64,000 nucleotides of DNA from Ferrimonas sp048263965 (GTDB taxonomy: Bacteria > Pseudomonadota > Gammaproteobacteria > Enterobacterales > Shewanellaceae): assembly GCF_048263965.1 (NCBI RefSeq), contig NZ_JBLXDO010000002.1, forward strand, positions 216,971 to 280,970, written 5' to 3'. Positions 1 to 7,721 of this stretch are shown in pieces. The first letter of the stretch is position 1. Every line of letters starts with the position of its first letter. The position numbers and the translations under genes are program-made. The notes under the pieces were generated by a model that was not told the origin of the DNA, searched no databases, and saw nothing but the letters and a program-made list of their open reading frames with translations.

Positions 1-168
1 CAAATCGGACAGCAGATCGGTTTTCATGGCCCCGGCCACCATAAAGGCGCGGTTGTGGGCCTGCTGCCAGACATCGGCCCAGCGCTCGCTGGGGGTGTCG
101 AGCTTGCCCCGAAAGAAGCTGACTGCCTTATCGAAAGGCAGGCCGCCGTATTGGGCCGGGCTAGTCAT
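1..168 (-). CDS. Mu gp30-like head morphogenesis protein (partial, N-terminus only)
   Basis: Only the first 56 codons are present; the gene continues off the left edge. The start ATG at 168 overlaps the stop of the gp29 gene. The N-terminus contains a stretch of the type PFDKAVSFF...W.D..QQAHNRAF.VAGA, which is typical of SPP1 gp7/Mu F-like head morphogenesis proteins. These are minor capsid proteins needed for head assembly beside the portal. The position directly downstream of the portal gene agrees. Family assignment from the short segment is good but not certain. Confidence 0.75.
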   Translation of the reverse strand, partial: MTSPAQYGGLPFDKAVSFFRGKLDTPSERWADVWQQAHNRAFMVAGAMKTDLLSDL

Positions 169-1810
169 CACCCTGCCCCTCTGCTGACTGCTCTGACTCT
201 TGGCCGCTCCCCTCCTGCGCTTCCTCCTCGACCTCTACCTGACCCAGCAGGAAGGCGGCGGCCATGGCCTGCTGCATCAGCGCCTGTAATTCACTTTGAT
301 CCAGCTGACTCTCCAGGGTGAGCAGTTGCTCACGCAGCTCCTCCAGACTGGTGGCCTGCATCACCATCTGCCGCACCGGCTCGGTGAGCGACTGCATCAA
401 CGGCGCAGCCTGGGCTTCGAGCTGGTTGGTAAAGCCGTCCAGGTTGTCGGCGCTCTGCTGCGCTTGCGTTTGTGTTTGGGGCTGAGGCTGGGCTTCCAGG
501 GCGGCGAGGGGCACGGGCTTGGCTAGCTCTGGCAGTGGCTCGGTGCCAGGCTTGGCGGTGTCACCGGTGAGCACCGCTTCCCCTTCTTTGGCTTCGGGGA
601 TCTGCAGTTTGTCGTGGGCCCAGCTGACGGCGATGCGCATGCCGCTGCCCGCCAGCTTGGGCAGGGCTTCGGAGAAGGTGCCGATGTCCTCGGGGTCGGT
701 GGTGTCGAACTCGAACCGGGGCAAGCGCCTGGGACTGTGGTAGCTGCGGCCATTGAGCATATACAGCGGCCCCACCACATCGCGGGTAAGCGTGGCGGCA
801 AGCTGGGTAAGGTCGGCATCGCGGATTTCGGTGCGCACCTCGTTGTGGACGTTGCCCAGGGCGTTGGTGGAGCTTTTGCCGTCGGCCCCGCTGGTGAGGG
901 TGGCCCCGAGGATGGCTTTGCTGAGCACCTTGTCCATGTAGGTGATCATCAGCTCGAAGGGCCCGGCCTGGCCGTCTGCGGCGTTGTGAAAGTCGATGGC
1001 CATCCCCTTGGGCATGATGCCGCCGGCGTTGTGGCCAATGCTCATTACCGCCCGCATCAAATCCCGCTTCTCCTGCTCGCTGGCGCCGCTGGGGTATTGC
1101 CCCAGACGCAGGGGCAGGCCGTAGATCTCCAGAAACTCTGCCAGGTCGCGGACGCTGTAGTTTTTAAAGATGAAAGGCCACACCAACTGGCGCACCAGGC
1201 CACCCCGCCCCAGATAGCCGGACTTGGCCTGGTGGGTGTGGGTTATCCAGCCCATGGGCCACAGCTCAGCCCCTTCGGCGCTGGCGTCGCGCAGGCGCAG
1301 CTGATTGCGGTTGTCCGGGTGGGTCTGAAACCAGGCCGGATCGCGGAACTGGGGCGGGTCGAGCAGTTGATGACGACCATCGGCCACCCACTGATGCTCC
1401 AGGCAGGCGAAGCCCTTAAGAATGGCGTCGCTCATGTCGCGAATGGCATCGGGCAGCCAGCCGCCATCTTCCAGCATTGCCTGGATCATGGCGGCGTCTT
1501 TCTTCTCCTGGGCGCTGGCATCCCTGGGCGGGGTAATTGTCCAGTCCACCGGCAGCAGCGCCAGCTTGCGCTTGCTCAGTTCGGCAAACAGATGGCCGTC
1601 TTTCTCTTCCAGATCTTCGGCCAGTTCGCACTGGGCGATAAGGTCGCCGCGCTCGGCGGCCTGCAATATCTCCGCCGCTCTGGCCGGGGTCAGCCCCAGG
1701 CTGGGATGGTCGGAGTAATGGCGCTGCAGGTGGCCCAGGCGCACATCGTCGGTTTGTTGCTTGTTGCGGTTACGCCCCAGCCGGGCGCGAATTTGCTCTG
1801 GAGTGGCCAT
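161..1810 (-). CDS. Portal protein, DUF935 family (Mu gp29-like)
   Basis: The 549-residue protein matches the DUF935/Mu gp29 portal family in length and position. It would form the portal ring through which DNA enters the capsid. The N-terminus begins MATPEQIRAR, and the middle contains conserved-looking stretches such as LLPVDWTITPP and GYLGRGGLVRQLVWPF. The C-terminal third is rich in Gln and Glu. I chose the ATG at 1810 because it forms a TAATG overlap with the terminase stop; an ATG three codons upstream (1819) is possible. It lies between terminase and gp30, as in Mu. Confidence 0.9.
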   Translation of the reverse strand: MATPEQIRARLGRNRNKQQTDDVRLGHLQRHYSDHPSLGLTPARAAEILQAAERGDLIAQCELAEDLEEKDGHLFAELSKRKLALLPVDWTITPPRDASAQEKKDAAMIQAMLEDGGWLPDAIRDMSDAILKGFACLEHQWVADGRHQLLDPPQFRDPAWFQTHPDNRNQLRLRDASAEGAELWPMGWITHTHQAKSGYLGRGGLVRQLVWPFIFKNYSVRDLAEFLEIYGLPLRLGQYPSGASEQEKRDLMRAVMSIGHNAGGIMPKGMAIDFHNAADGQAGPFELMITYMDKVLSKAILGATLTSGADGKSSTNALGNVHNEVRTEIRDADLTQLAATLTRDVVGPLYMLNGRSYHSPRRLPRFEFDTTDPEDIGTFSEALPKLAGSGMRIAVSWAHDKLQIPEAKEGEAVLTGDTAKPGTEPLPELAKPVPLAALEAQPQPQTQTQAQQSADNLDGFTNQLEAQAAPLMQSLTEPVRQMVMQATSLEELREQLLTLESQLDQSELQALMQQAMAAAFLLGQVEVEEEAQEGSGQESEQSAEGQGDD

Positions 1811-3372
1811 TACCAACATCCTTTTTCATTGCTGGGCATGTCGTCCGGGCTGCTGGCGCCCAGGGGGCGCTTGCCGGGCAGGGATTCAAACTCGATGGGT
1901 GCGCCGTCCAGGGTGGAGGCGTACACCATGAGGCATTTACTGATGGCGGCGTCGCCATGGCGCTCTTTGCTCTGGCCGGTGCGCTCCTCGATGCGGGGTA
2001 CACCCCGGCGGTTGATGGCGATGGCGCGCAGGTCGGCCAGGGTGTCGGCGTCTCTGGGGATGGTGATCAGCGCGTCTTCGAAATGGGCCTTGAAGCGGGG
2101 CATGTGCTCCCGGTACCAGGACTCGGTGAGCATGATGCACTCCACCAGTTCATAGCCGTATCGGTCGCGGGTCTCCTCCGCCAGCTGCTGGCCGTTGCCC
2201 CGAGCGTCCAGGGCCGCGCCGCGCAGCCTGGGCAGGCGATCCATCACATGCCAGAGGATCTGCTTCTGCTGACTAAAGGGGATGTTCTTCAGCTCGATTT
2301 GCAGCTTGTTGGTGAGGTGCAGGCTCTGGCTGATTTCGGCGACGTCGATAACGGTAAGGTCACCAGAGCGGGCGAAGTCTTCCCCCAGGCAGTGCCCCAG
2401 AGCCGGATTGAGAGCGCCCAGCACCGGCTGCAGGTGCTGCTGGCACCAGCTTAAGATCTCCGCCGCTCGCAGCCCTTCGGGCCAGCGGGCAAAGTCGTCG
2501 TTCTTGGCCAGGCGCAATATGGGGCCGCTGTCCTGGGCGCTGGCCATGCGGGCCTCGATGAGGGCGCGATTCAAATAAGCGCCGCCACCGGATTTGGGCT
2601 TGCAGTAATACTCCTCCAGGGCGTCCTCTTCCGAGGCGGTATCGCGCAGCAGATCCGCTTTCCATTGGTCTTCTGCCTGTTGGCTCCAGAGCATGCCCTT
2701 TATTTGGCAGATGCGTTTATACAGCCCTTCCCGGCAAGCGGTGTCGATGTCGACGGTGTGTACCTGGTAGCGCTTTTTTCCGGCCCGGCTGTCGGTGATG
2801 ATTTCGTTAAACAGGTTTTCATCACCATTGTGGGTAGAGATAAGCCGCACCTTTGCGCCCCACATGGTGAGTGCCAGGGCGGCCTTTAATACTTCGGCCA
2901 GGCGTTCGTGAAACGCCGCTTCGTCGATGGTGACATTGCCCTGCATGCCGCGCAGGTTGCTGGGGTTGGAGGAGAGCGCCTGAATTTTAAAACCGGACTC
3001 GAAGTAGATAACGAAGGTGAGAATATCTTTGTCTTCGTCTTCGATGATCTCCTCTTCAATATCACCGGCGGCTTTATTAAACGCCTTGGCCCACATGGCG
3101 GCGGCGTCGATAAATTCCCGCGCCATCTCTTTATTGGAGCCCACATAGAAATGGTTGGTGCCATTGGCGGCGCGACTGGCGGCGGCGGTTAATACCGCAT
3201 CGGCGGCTTCGGCCCAGGTCAGGCCGGTTCGGCGAGACTTCTCGGCAATTTTCAGCGGCGACTGGTCGGCGACCCAGCGCTTTTGATAAGGCAGCAATAC
3301 CTCATCGGCATCGAACTGATTTATTTCGGCCAGCACCGCCTCGGCAACGGGATGAATAGTGGCGGCGTCCAT
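1810..3372 (-). CDS. Terminase large subunit (Mu gp28-like)
   Basis: A 520-residue packaging motor with an N-terminal ATPase and a C-terminal nuclease. The ATPase region shows EKSRRTGLTW around residues 43-52 (a Walker-A-like segment that departs from the classical P-loop, as often in large terminases) and VTIDEAA as Walker B near residue 150. The nuclease part begins near GEDFARSGDLTVI, and HGDAAISKCL lies near the C-terminus. It overlaps its neighbours by a few bases, indicating translational coupling in the late head operon. No small-subunit homologue is recognised; the adjacent DUF3486 gene probably takes that role. Confidence 0.92.
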   Translation of the reverse strand: MDAATIHPVAEAVLAEINQFDADEVLLPYQKRWVADQSPLKIAEKSRRTGLTWAEAADAVLTAAASRAANGTNHFYVGSNKEMAREFIDAAAMWAKAFNKAAGDIEEEIIEDEDKDILTFVIYFESGFKIQALSSNPSNLRGMQGNVTIDEAAFHERLAEVLKAALALTMWGAKVRLISTHNGDENLFNEIITDSRAGKKRYQVHTVDIDTACREGLYKRICQIKGMLWSQQAEDQWKADLLRDTASEEDALEEYYCKPKSGGGAYLNRALIEARMASAQDSGPILRLAKNDDFARWPEGLRAAEILSWCQQHLQPVLGALNPALGHCLGEDFARSGDLTVIDVAEISQSLHLTNKLQIELKNIPFSQQKQILWHVMDRLPRLRGAALDARGNGQQLAEETRDRYGYELVECIMLTESWYREHMPRFKAHFEDALITIPRDADTLADLRAIAINRRGVPRIEERTGQSKERHGDAAISKCLMVYASTLDGAPIEFESLPGKRPLGASSPDDMPSNEKGCW

Positions 3373-3944
3373 CAGACTATCCCCAGGATCTCTTTCTTAA
3401 TGGAGGCCACCGCGTCTTTGGTGAGGCCCGCTTGCCTGGCCACCTTCTCGGCGGCTTCGCTGGCTTCTTCGGCAAAGGCTTTGCGGATCTCTTTCTCCCG
3501 CTTGTGGCTGCTCATGGCGGCGGCTTCCAGGCGCTGGACGGCGAGCATGGCGTCTTTAATCAAGCCCACATCGGCCTCTTCTTCATTGCCGTTTAATAGC
3601 GCCTTAAACAGTTGAGTGCGGGCCATCTCCAGAATCAGTTTGGTGACTTCGCCGGTGGGTTTGTCCCCCAGCTCGGCCACCCACACCTGGGTAACCTCGC
3701 GCACTTCACGCAGCTCTTTGCCGATGGCCTCCACCTTGGTGGCGTAGCGGTTGATGCCAGCGCGGGAGAGCTGGGCCTCCTCGGGCAGGCCCGCCGTCTG
3801 AATAAGGGCATTGACCTCATCCAGCAGCTCGGCCTGGGTGATGGAGCCATCGCGCAGCCCGGCATCCAGACGCTTGCGGATGTCGTCGGGCAGCAGGTCG
3901 ACCTTGGAGCGGCGGCCTCGGGTGGGCTTGTCCATATCACTCAC
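3372..3944 (-). CDS. DUF3486 family protein (Mu gp27-like)
   Basis: A 190-residue protein starting with a basic segment (KPTRGRRSKVDLLP) followed by a helix-turn-helix-like region around residues 20-65 (LLPDDIRKRL, SITQAELLDEV). The rest is helical and rich in Glu and Ala. DUF3486 proteins sit directly upstream of the large terminase in Mu-like phages and are thought to act as the small terminase or DNA-recognition partner. The short overlaps with the terminase gene and with the gp26-like gene fit one transcript. Confidence 0.88.
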   Translation of the reverse strand: MSDMDKPTRGRRSKVDLLPDDIRKRLDAGLRDGSITQAELLDEVNALIQTAGLPEEAQLSRAGINRYATKVEAIGKELREVREVTQVWVAELGDKPTGEVTKLILEMARTQLFKALLNGNEEEADVGLIKDAMLAVQRLEAAAMSSHKREKEIRKAFAEEASEAAEKVARQAGLTKDAVASIKKEILGIV

Positions 3945-4233
3945 CTGCCCTGGGGCGCTTTACGCCGCTGACCACGGCACGACCGGTGGAGACGTCCTGG
4001 CCGCGCTCGGTGAGCTGGGCTTTGCGGGTAGTGCCTATGGTGTGCAGGGTGACCAGGGACTGCTCTGCCAGCCAGTCGAGCTGGATGCGCAGGCCGTCGC
4101 GGCTGATGTCGAGCCCATAGGCGATAAGGCCATCCTGGAGGATGGACTCGTTAAGATCGAAGCCGGGTACTTCGGCTAGTAGGCGCAAGATCACCAAGCG
4201 TTGGTGCTCCTGCATGATGGTTTTAAGCGCCAT
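3937..4233 (-). CDS. Small winged-helix phage protein (Mu gp26-like)
   Basis: A 98-residue protein with a winged-helix look: LVILRLLAEVPGFDLNES, then ISRDGLRIQLDWLAEQSLV, then a beta-wing-like LHTIGTTRKAQLTERG. It corresponds in position and size to Mu gp26 and resembles the phage family often labelled VpaChn25_0724. Its exact role is unknown; it may regulate DNA or assist packaging. The start ATG at 4233 overlaps the stop of the DUF2730 gene. Confidence 0.78.
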   Translation of the reverse strand: MALKTIMQEHQRLVILRLLAEVPGFDLNESILQDGLIAYGLDISRDGLRIQLDWLAEQSLVTLHTIGTTRKAQLTERGQDVSTGRAVVSGVKRPRAGE

Positions 4234-4595
4234 TACTCTCCCCTTAATTCGTTTTCCAGTAGCAGGTCGGTTTTGTTTTCCAGCCGGTTGAGCTGCTCTT
4301 TGGTGCCTTCCATGGTGGCCGACAGCCCGGATAGGGTTCTGTCCAGGCGGCGAATGTCGTCGGCACTGGGCATGTGCTCCAGCCGGGTTTCGATGTGGCC
4401 CAGGCGCGTTTCCACCTGGCCGATGCGCTTGCCCTGGTTCTTGGCCAGTTGCTCCACCTGGTCGCGCAGCGCCTGGTGCTGCTCGACGGTGGCGAACTTG
4501 GATTTCAGCCAGAGCACGAAGCCGGCAAAGCTGAGCCCTCCCACCAGGGAGAGCAGCTTCCAGTTGCTGTTTATCCAGGTCAGCCAGTTATCCAC
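4233..4595 (-). CDS. DUF2730 family membrane-anchored coiled-coil protein
   Basis: A 120-residue protein with one N-terminal membrane segment (WKLLSLVGGLSFAGFVLWL) followed by a long coiled coil containing GQVETRLGHIETRLEHM and ending in LENKTDLLLENELRGE. This is the DUF2730 layout found in Mu-like phages, close to lysis and packaging genes. The start is a GTG at 4595 preceded by an AGGGGGC Shine-Dalgarno; it overlaps the zinc-finger gene by 8 bases. A spanin-like or holin-accessory role is possible but unproven. Confidence 0.82.
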   Translation of the reverse strand: MDNWLTWINSNWKLLSLVGGLSFAGFVLWLKSKFATVEQHQALRDQVEQLAKNQGKRIGQVETRLGHIETRLEHMPSADDIRRLDRTLSGLSATMEGTKEQLNRLENKTDLLLENELRGE

Positions 4596-4803
4596 GTTGC
4601 CCCCTGACTTCCCGCAGGCTTTGGCAGTGAATGCAGGTAGCCACGCCAGGCAGGGCCGCCAACCGCCGAGGGCTGATAGCCTCGCCGCAGTCGTTGCAAT
4701 GGCCGGGCTGTTCGGCGGCTTCACCGGACTGCCGGCATGCCGCCAGAGCCTGGCTGCGCTGCTGCTGTTCCAGTTCGCTGGCTTTGTCCAACCAATCAGC
4801 CAC
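4588..4803 (-). CDS. TraR/DksA-type C4 zinc-finger protein
   Basis: A 71-residue protein with one C-x2-C (CNDC) and a second C-x2-C (CIHC) separated by 17 residues, the classic TraR/DksA zinc finger, with the typical ISPRRLAALPGVATC segment between. The N-terminal helix carries an acidic and Gln-rich stretch. Members bind RNA polymerase through its secondary channel and alter promoter use, so this copy probably tunes host or phage transcription. The start is GTG at 4803 with a GGGAGG Shine-Dalgarno. Such proteins are standard in Mu-like lysis regions. Confidence 0.9.
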   Translation of the reverse strand: MADWLDKASELEQQQRSQALAACRQSGEAAEQPGHCNDCGEAISPRRLAALPGVATCIHCQSLREVRGQRG

Positions 4804-5332
4804 GGCTGCCCTCCCTGGCCAGATCTTTCTCCTTGGAGCTGCGGCTGGTGCCCAGCCAGTAGCCCACCCCGGTGGCAAAGAAGCCGGCGATTTGGCCCGC
4901 CACGTACACCACCAGATCGCGGTTGGCATTTGGGATGGCCAGCTTGAAAAGGGCCCAGGTGACCGCCGACATCATGATGAACAGGCCCACGGTGAGCAGG
5001 GCCGGCATCCAGTGATCCCGGTGTTTGCTGCGGGCGTCCTGCACATCCTTGAGGCGGTTGGCTTCGCGCTGGGCGTCGATGCGGGCCAGCTCTACCTCCA
5101 GGCTGGTGTTGATGTTCTTAAGCTCCAGCAACTGCTCTGGCGGCAGCTGGCTGAGGGCCTGCTCCAGCTGCTGCTGGGGGTTGGGTTTGCCCGCCACCAC
5201 TTCTGTGATGCCGGCGACCTTGTCGGCCACCTCGGCGGTGGAGCCGCCAAACAGGGCCCCAACGCCGCGAATGATGCTGGGGCCGGCTTTAAGCAAAGTG
5301 GTGCCGATGGCGGTCAGGGTTACCGGATCCAT
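4796..5332 (-). CDS. Holin-like membrane protein with coiled coil
   Basis: A 178-residue protein starting MDPVTLTAIGTTLLKAG. It has an N-terminal hydrophobic glycine-rich region (residues about 15-30), a central charged coiled coil (LELKNINTSLEVELARIDAQ), and two C-terminal membrane segments near WMPALLTVGLFIMMSAVTW and VAGQIAGFFATGVGYWLG. The layout and location between lysozyme-like and zinc-finger genes match 3TM-type phage holins. The start at 5332 is supported by AAGGAG. Holin function is inferred from layout and context. Confidence 0.72.
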   Translation of the reverse strand: MDPVTLTAIGTTLLKAGPSIIRGVGALFGGSTAEVADKVAGITEVVAGKPNPQQQLEQALSQLPPEQLLELKNINTSLEVELARIDAQREANRLKDVQDARSKHRDHWMPALLTVGLFIMMSAVTWALFKLAIPNANRDLVVYVAGQIAGFFATGVGYWLGTSRSSKEKDLAREGSRG

Positions 5333-5604
5333 GTTGGGCTCCTTGTGGCTTGGGCCCGCGCTCGGGCGATGTGCAGTTGGGTGACGGCGTTCCAGCCGTG
5401 CTCGAAGCTCGATTGCCGGGTGGCGTGATGGCTGTGCAGCGGTGGCGTATCCGGCACTTGGCCTTGCAGCTCGGCGCTGAGGCGTGCCTGAAAGCCCTGG
5501 CGGGCGCACTCACGTAAGCGGCGGTTGCGAATGGTCACCTTGGTGGTGGCCTGGCGCTGCTGCCGGGTTGGCCTATTGGGCTGCGCTGTATGGGAGGCGT
5601 GCAT
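5320..5604 (-). CDS. Small basic phage protein, possibly RMF/CrpP-fold
   Basis: A 94-residue Arg/Gln-rich protein in the lysis cluster, overlapping both neighbours. The segment LRECARQGFQARLS followed by FEHGWNAV has the pattern of ribosome modulation factor and CrpP-like proteins (aromatic-x-A after a basic helix, then GW). That resemblance is weak and by eye. Codon usage matches the surrounding phage genes, so it is probably translated. The function is unknown. Confidence 0.55.
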   Translation of the reverse strand: MHASHTAQPNRPTRQQRQATTKVTIRNRRLRECARQGFQARLSAELQGQVPDTPPLHSHHATRQSSFEHGWNAVTQLHIARARAQATRSPTWIR

Positions 5605-6017
5605 CAGGCCACCTCCAGCCAGTGCTCTTCGCCCGCCAGCTCTTCAAACAGGGCGGTTTCTGCCTGCTTGGAGTGGATGACCGCCCACTGGTCGCGCAGC
5701 ACACCGAACTTCAACCCAGGGGCAATGCAGCCTTCCAGGTGCTCCACCAGGTTGGCGGCATGGATAAGGATGTGGGTGCGCAGGCCCCGGAAGATACCAA
5801 CCCCCAGGGAGGCGGATTCCAGAGCGTAGACCTTGCCGAACTTGGGGCTGTCGTGGGGCTTTAACCGATAGCGGCCCGCCGGAATGCAACTGACATTGGG
5901 CAGGTTGTTCTGCCAGGGGCGCTCCAGCATGACGCACACCTGGCTGCCATCACTGCGGTGCAGCGTGCCAAAGGTGCCGTGGTCAAAGTGGCGGCGTTTG
6001 AGGTGATAGGTAGCCAT
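5604..6017 (-). CDS. DUF5675 family protein (putative phage lysis enzyme)
   Basis: A 137-residue protein with the DUF5675 pattern: an opening beta region (HLKRRHFDHGTFGTL), LERPWQNNLPNVSCIPAGRYRLKP without a gap (a longer stretch around residues 40-62), then ILIHAANLVEHLEGCIAPG and a C-terminal helix. The HxxN...GC-x-xG motif resembles L,D-transpeptidase-like folds, and members occur at the endolysin position of Mu-like and other phages. I chose the ATG at 6017, preceded by GGAGG; an upstream GTG or ATG at 6032 is less likely. The enzymatic activity is inferred. Confidence 0.8.
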   Translation of the reverse strand: MATYHLKRRHFDHGTFGTLHRSDGSQVCVMLERPWQNNLPNVSCIPAGRYRLKPHDSPKFGKVYALESASLGVGIFRGLRTHILIHAANLVEHLEGCIAPGLKFGVLRDQWAVIHSKQAETALFEELAGEEHWLEVA

Positions 6018-6256
6018 AGGGCCTCCGGTCAATCGGTGTAAACCGAGTGTGACCGGAAGCGGCTAGGGCTTGGGGGGGAAGGGTTTCAGGAATATTTTCA
6101 ACCAACTAGACCAATTTTAACCACCCTAAACGGATGCTTAACACTCTAATCTATATGATAAATTGCTTGCCAAGCGACTTGATATCACGATAATGTCAAC
6201 CAATAATTGATCTAGACAATGCTCAATCTTTATGTATATCAAAAAGGACTGTTCAG
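6018..6256. promoter_or_regulatory. AT-rich divergent intergenic region at the edge of the cargo block
   Basis: About 240 bases separate the leftward lysis genes from the rightward cargo genes. Base composition drops sharply in GC from about 6090 on. A plausible but weak promoter (TTGATC near 6207 and TATGTA near 6233) precedes the 61-codon gene. I see no tRNA and no clear repeat here. Confidence 0.35.
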
Positions 6257-6442
6257 ATGGCTAACTCTCGAGCTCCACTCAAGCCACTGTCGGCGTCCGA
6301 AAGAAACAGGATTGCCAGCAGTGCAGGAAGAAGATCCTTCGCACCCGAAGGTAGCTGCAATAGCGTAAAAAGTAGTTCAAACCGTTCCAGTCACGAAGCA
6401 AAGTTCGCAAAAGCAATGTCAGAAACATTGAAAAAGTATTAA
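6257..6442 (+). CDS. Small Ser/Arg/Lys-rich protein of unknown function (cargo)
   Basis: A 61-residue, Ser- and Arg-rich protein (SASERNRIASSAGRRSF; SSNRSSHEAKFAKAMSE). It has no membrane segment. The ATG follows AAAAAGGAC at a reasonable distance. It is transcribed against the phage genes and ends just before a strong terminator hairpin, so it may be its own transcription unit. I do not recognise it. The low-complexity composition suggests a disordered or nucleic-acid-binding peptide. Confidence 0.5.
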   Translation: MANSRAPLKPLSASERNRIASSAGRRSFAPEGSCNSVKSSSNRSSHEAKFAKAMSETLKKY

Positions 6443-6455
6443 TATTCAGTATCAT

Positions 6456-6484
6456 AAGGCCAGTTTCGAAACTGGCCTTTTTTA
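6456..6484 (+). terminator. Intrinsic terminator between two cargo genes
   Basis: A perfect 24-base palindrome (AAGGCCAGTTTC/GAAACTGGCCTT, 6456-6479) runs directly into seven T residues. This is a textbook rho-independent terminator on the plus strand. The next gene's ATG at 6484 begins at the end of the T tract. Confidence 0.88.
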
Positions 6485-7200
6485 TGTCTGATACCTCTCC
6501 TAAATTGAAGCGCTCATGGGTTTTTCAAAAGTTAGTCGCAAACAACACCGACTACGAAGGCCTGATTGCATACTCGCTGTACAAGGTCAGTAAAACCCAA
6601 TTTGCAGAGAGTCTTAGGGCACAAAGCAAATCTGATGATGAAATAGATGAGCATTTGAGGCAGATGCATGAACAAGTCAGCCAAACTCCTGCTCAGCTAG
6701 CAAGTTATCGAAAGGATGCCCAGCACGTACTCCAAAACCTCACAGACAGCATTGAGAATGATGTTCGCAGTGCTCTATCACCCCAGCTAGAGAAAGCTCA
6801 ACGAGAGCTGCAGGCTGAAAAACAGGCCGTTGAAAAGCGTATTAAAGCTGCCAAAAAGAAGGCTATTGATGACTTCAAGCGCCAGCTCAAGCTTGACCCA
6901 AACCTAAAGCCATCCCGCGCCGCAAGGTTTGGTGACTGGCTGCTTTCAGGAGCCGCAGGAGTGTTTGTTGCTGCGTTGGTTTCAGTCGCTGGTTACGGAA
7001 TCATCTACTCAACGGTCTCGGATGAATTTAAAGTCCGAGTGCTTCGGGATTGGTTGCAGCAGGCCCAAACCGCCCTGAACAAAAATCAAGAAAATCCCCC
7101 CTCTTTACCTGTAGGCTCTCCCAAAAGGACAACTTTAGAAAGTCGGGGAACAGAAAACCTTGCTGATCAACAGCAGGCATCCTCTCCAACTCTGAAATGA
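6484..7200 (+). CDS. Unknown membrane protein with coiled coil (prophage cargo)
   Basis: A 238-residue protein. Residues 20-40 read NTDYEGLIAYSLYKVSKTQF, a motif I have the impression recurs at the start of other accessory membrane proteins (unverified). Residues 95-138 form a charged coiled coil, and residues about 152-176 are a single membrane helix (LLSGAAGVFVAALVSVAGYGII). The remaining 60 residues are hydrophilic. The ATG at 6484 abuts a terminator and has no Shine-Dalgarno, so translation may be leaderless or begin elsewhere. The low-GC codon use differs from the phage genes, consistent with a moron. The function is unknown; a defence or superinfection role is conjecture. Confidence 0.7.
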   Translation: MSDTSPKLKRSWVFQKLVANNTDYEGLIAYSLYKVSKTQFAESLRAQSKSDDEIDEHLRQMHEQVSQTPAQLASYRKDAQHVLQNLTDSIENDVRSALSPQLEKAQRELQAEKQAVEKRIKAAKKKAIDDFKRQLKLDPNLKPSRAARFGDWLLSGAAGVFVAALVSVAGYGIIYSTVSDEFKVRVLRDWLQQAQTALNKNQENPPSLPVGSPKRTTLESRGTENLADQQQASSPTLK

Positions 7201-7219
7201 GTATAAAGGAAAGAAGCTT

Positions 7220-7588
7220 CTATTCACTTCTTTCCTGACCATGGAGGAATTTGCGAATCCAAATCGTATTTTTTACTCCTCCTGCAACAACCCTTGCCAA
7301 GACAATCCAAAACAACGAAGAGATCAGCAGGCTTAAAGACCAGACTAGGCCGATGGGGTCGATCTCCTTTCGCATATATCCCACCTCCACCAAGCCGATG
7401 GTAAACAGCAGGTAGAAGGCTCCTATTGTTCCGCCGATGCCCACCAGAGTGCCCAGCAGGTTCAGAGCCCACACCGAGCGTTCTCCGGGGATGGGAGCGG
7501 GGTTATCCTTCTCTACAATCTGCTTCAGGTCGCAGCGGGGGCAGAGTTCATCGGCATTGAGTGGCCGTTGGCAGTTGGTGCAGTTCAT
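7220..7588 (-). CDS. Small zinc-ribbon membrane protein (cargo)
   Basis: A 122-residue protein with an N-terminal zinc ribbon (CTNC at residues 3-6 and CPRC at 16-19) followed by two membrane segments, around LNLLGTLVGIGGTIGAFYLL and LVWSLSLLISSLFWIVL. It is convergent with the 238-residue cargo gene and divergent from the 430-residue one. No close functional match is recognised. The combination of a zinc ribbon with two helices is seen in small accessory membrane proteins. Confidence 0.65.
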   Translation of the reverse strand: MNCTNCQRPLNADELCPRCDLKQIVEKDNPAPIPGERSVWALNLLGTLVGIGGTIGAFYLLFTIGLVEVGYMRKEIDPIGLVWSLSLLISSLFWIVLARVVAGGVKNTIWIRKFLHGQERSE

Positions 7589-7721
7589 AGGATCTCCTTA
7601 TCGCAGTTGCACAGGCACTTCCAAAGCTACCACTACCAACAGATTCGGCCAATGGCGCCCACAAGCAGATTAGGTGTAACATACTGTTGTTAAATCATAA
7701 AGCTAGAGGTCAAGTGTACCA

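Noticed and set aside
614..2155. Long plus-strand open frame opposite the portal and terminase genes
   Set aside because: It is the antisense of strong phage genes in GC-rich DNA, has no family resemblance and no proper ribosome site.
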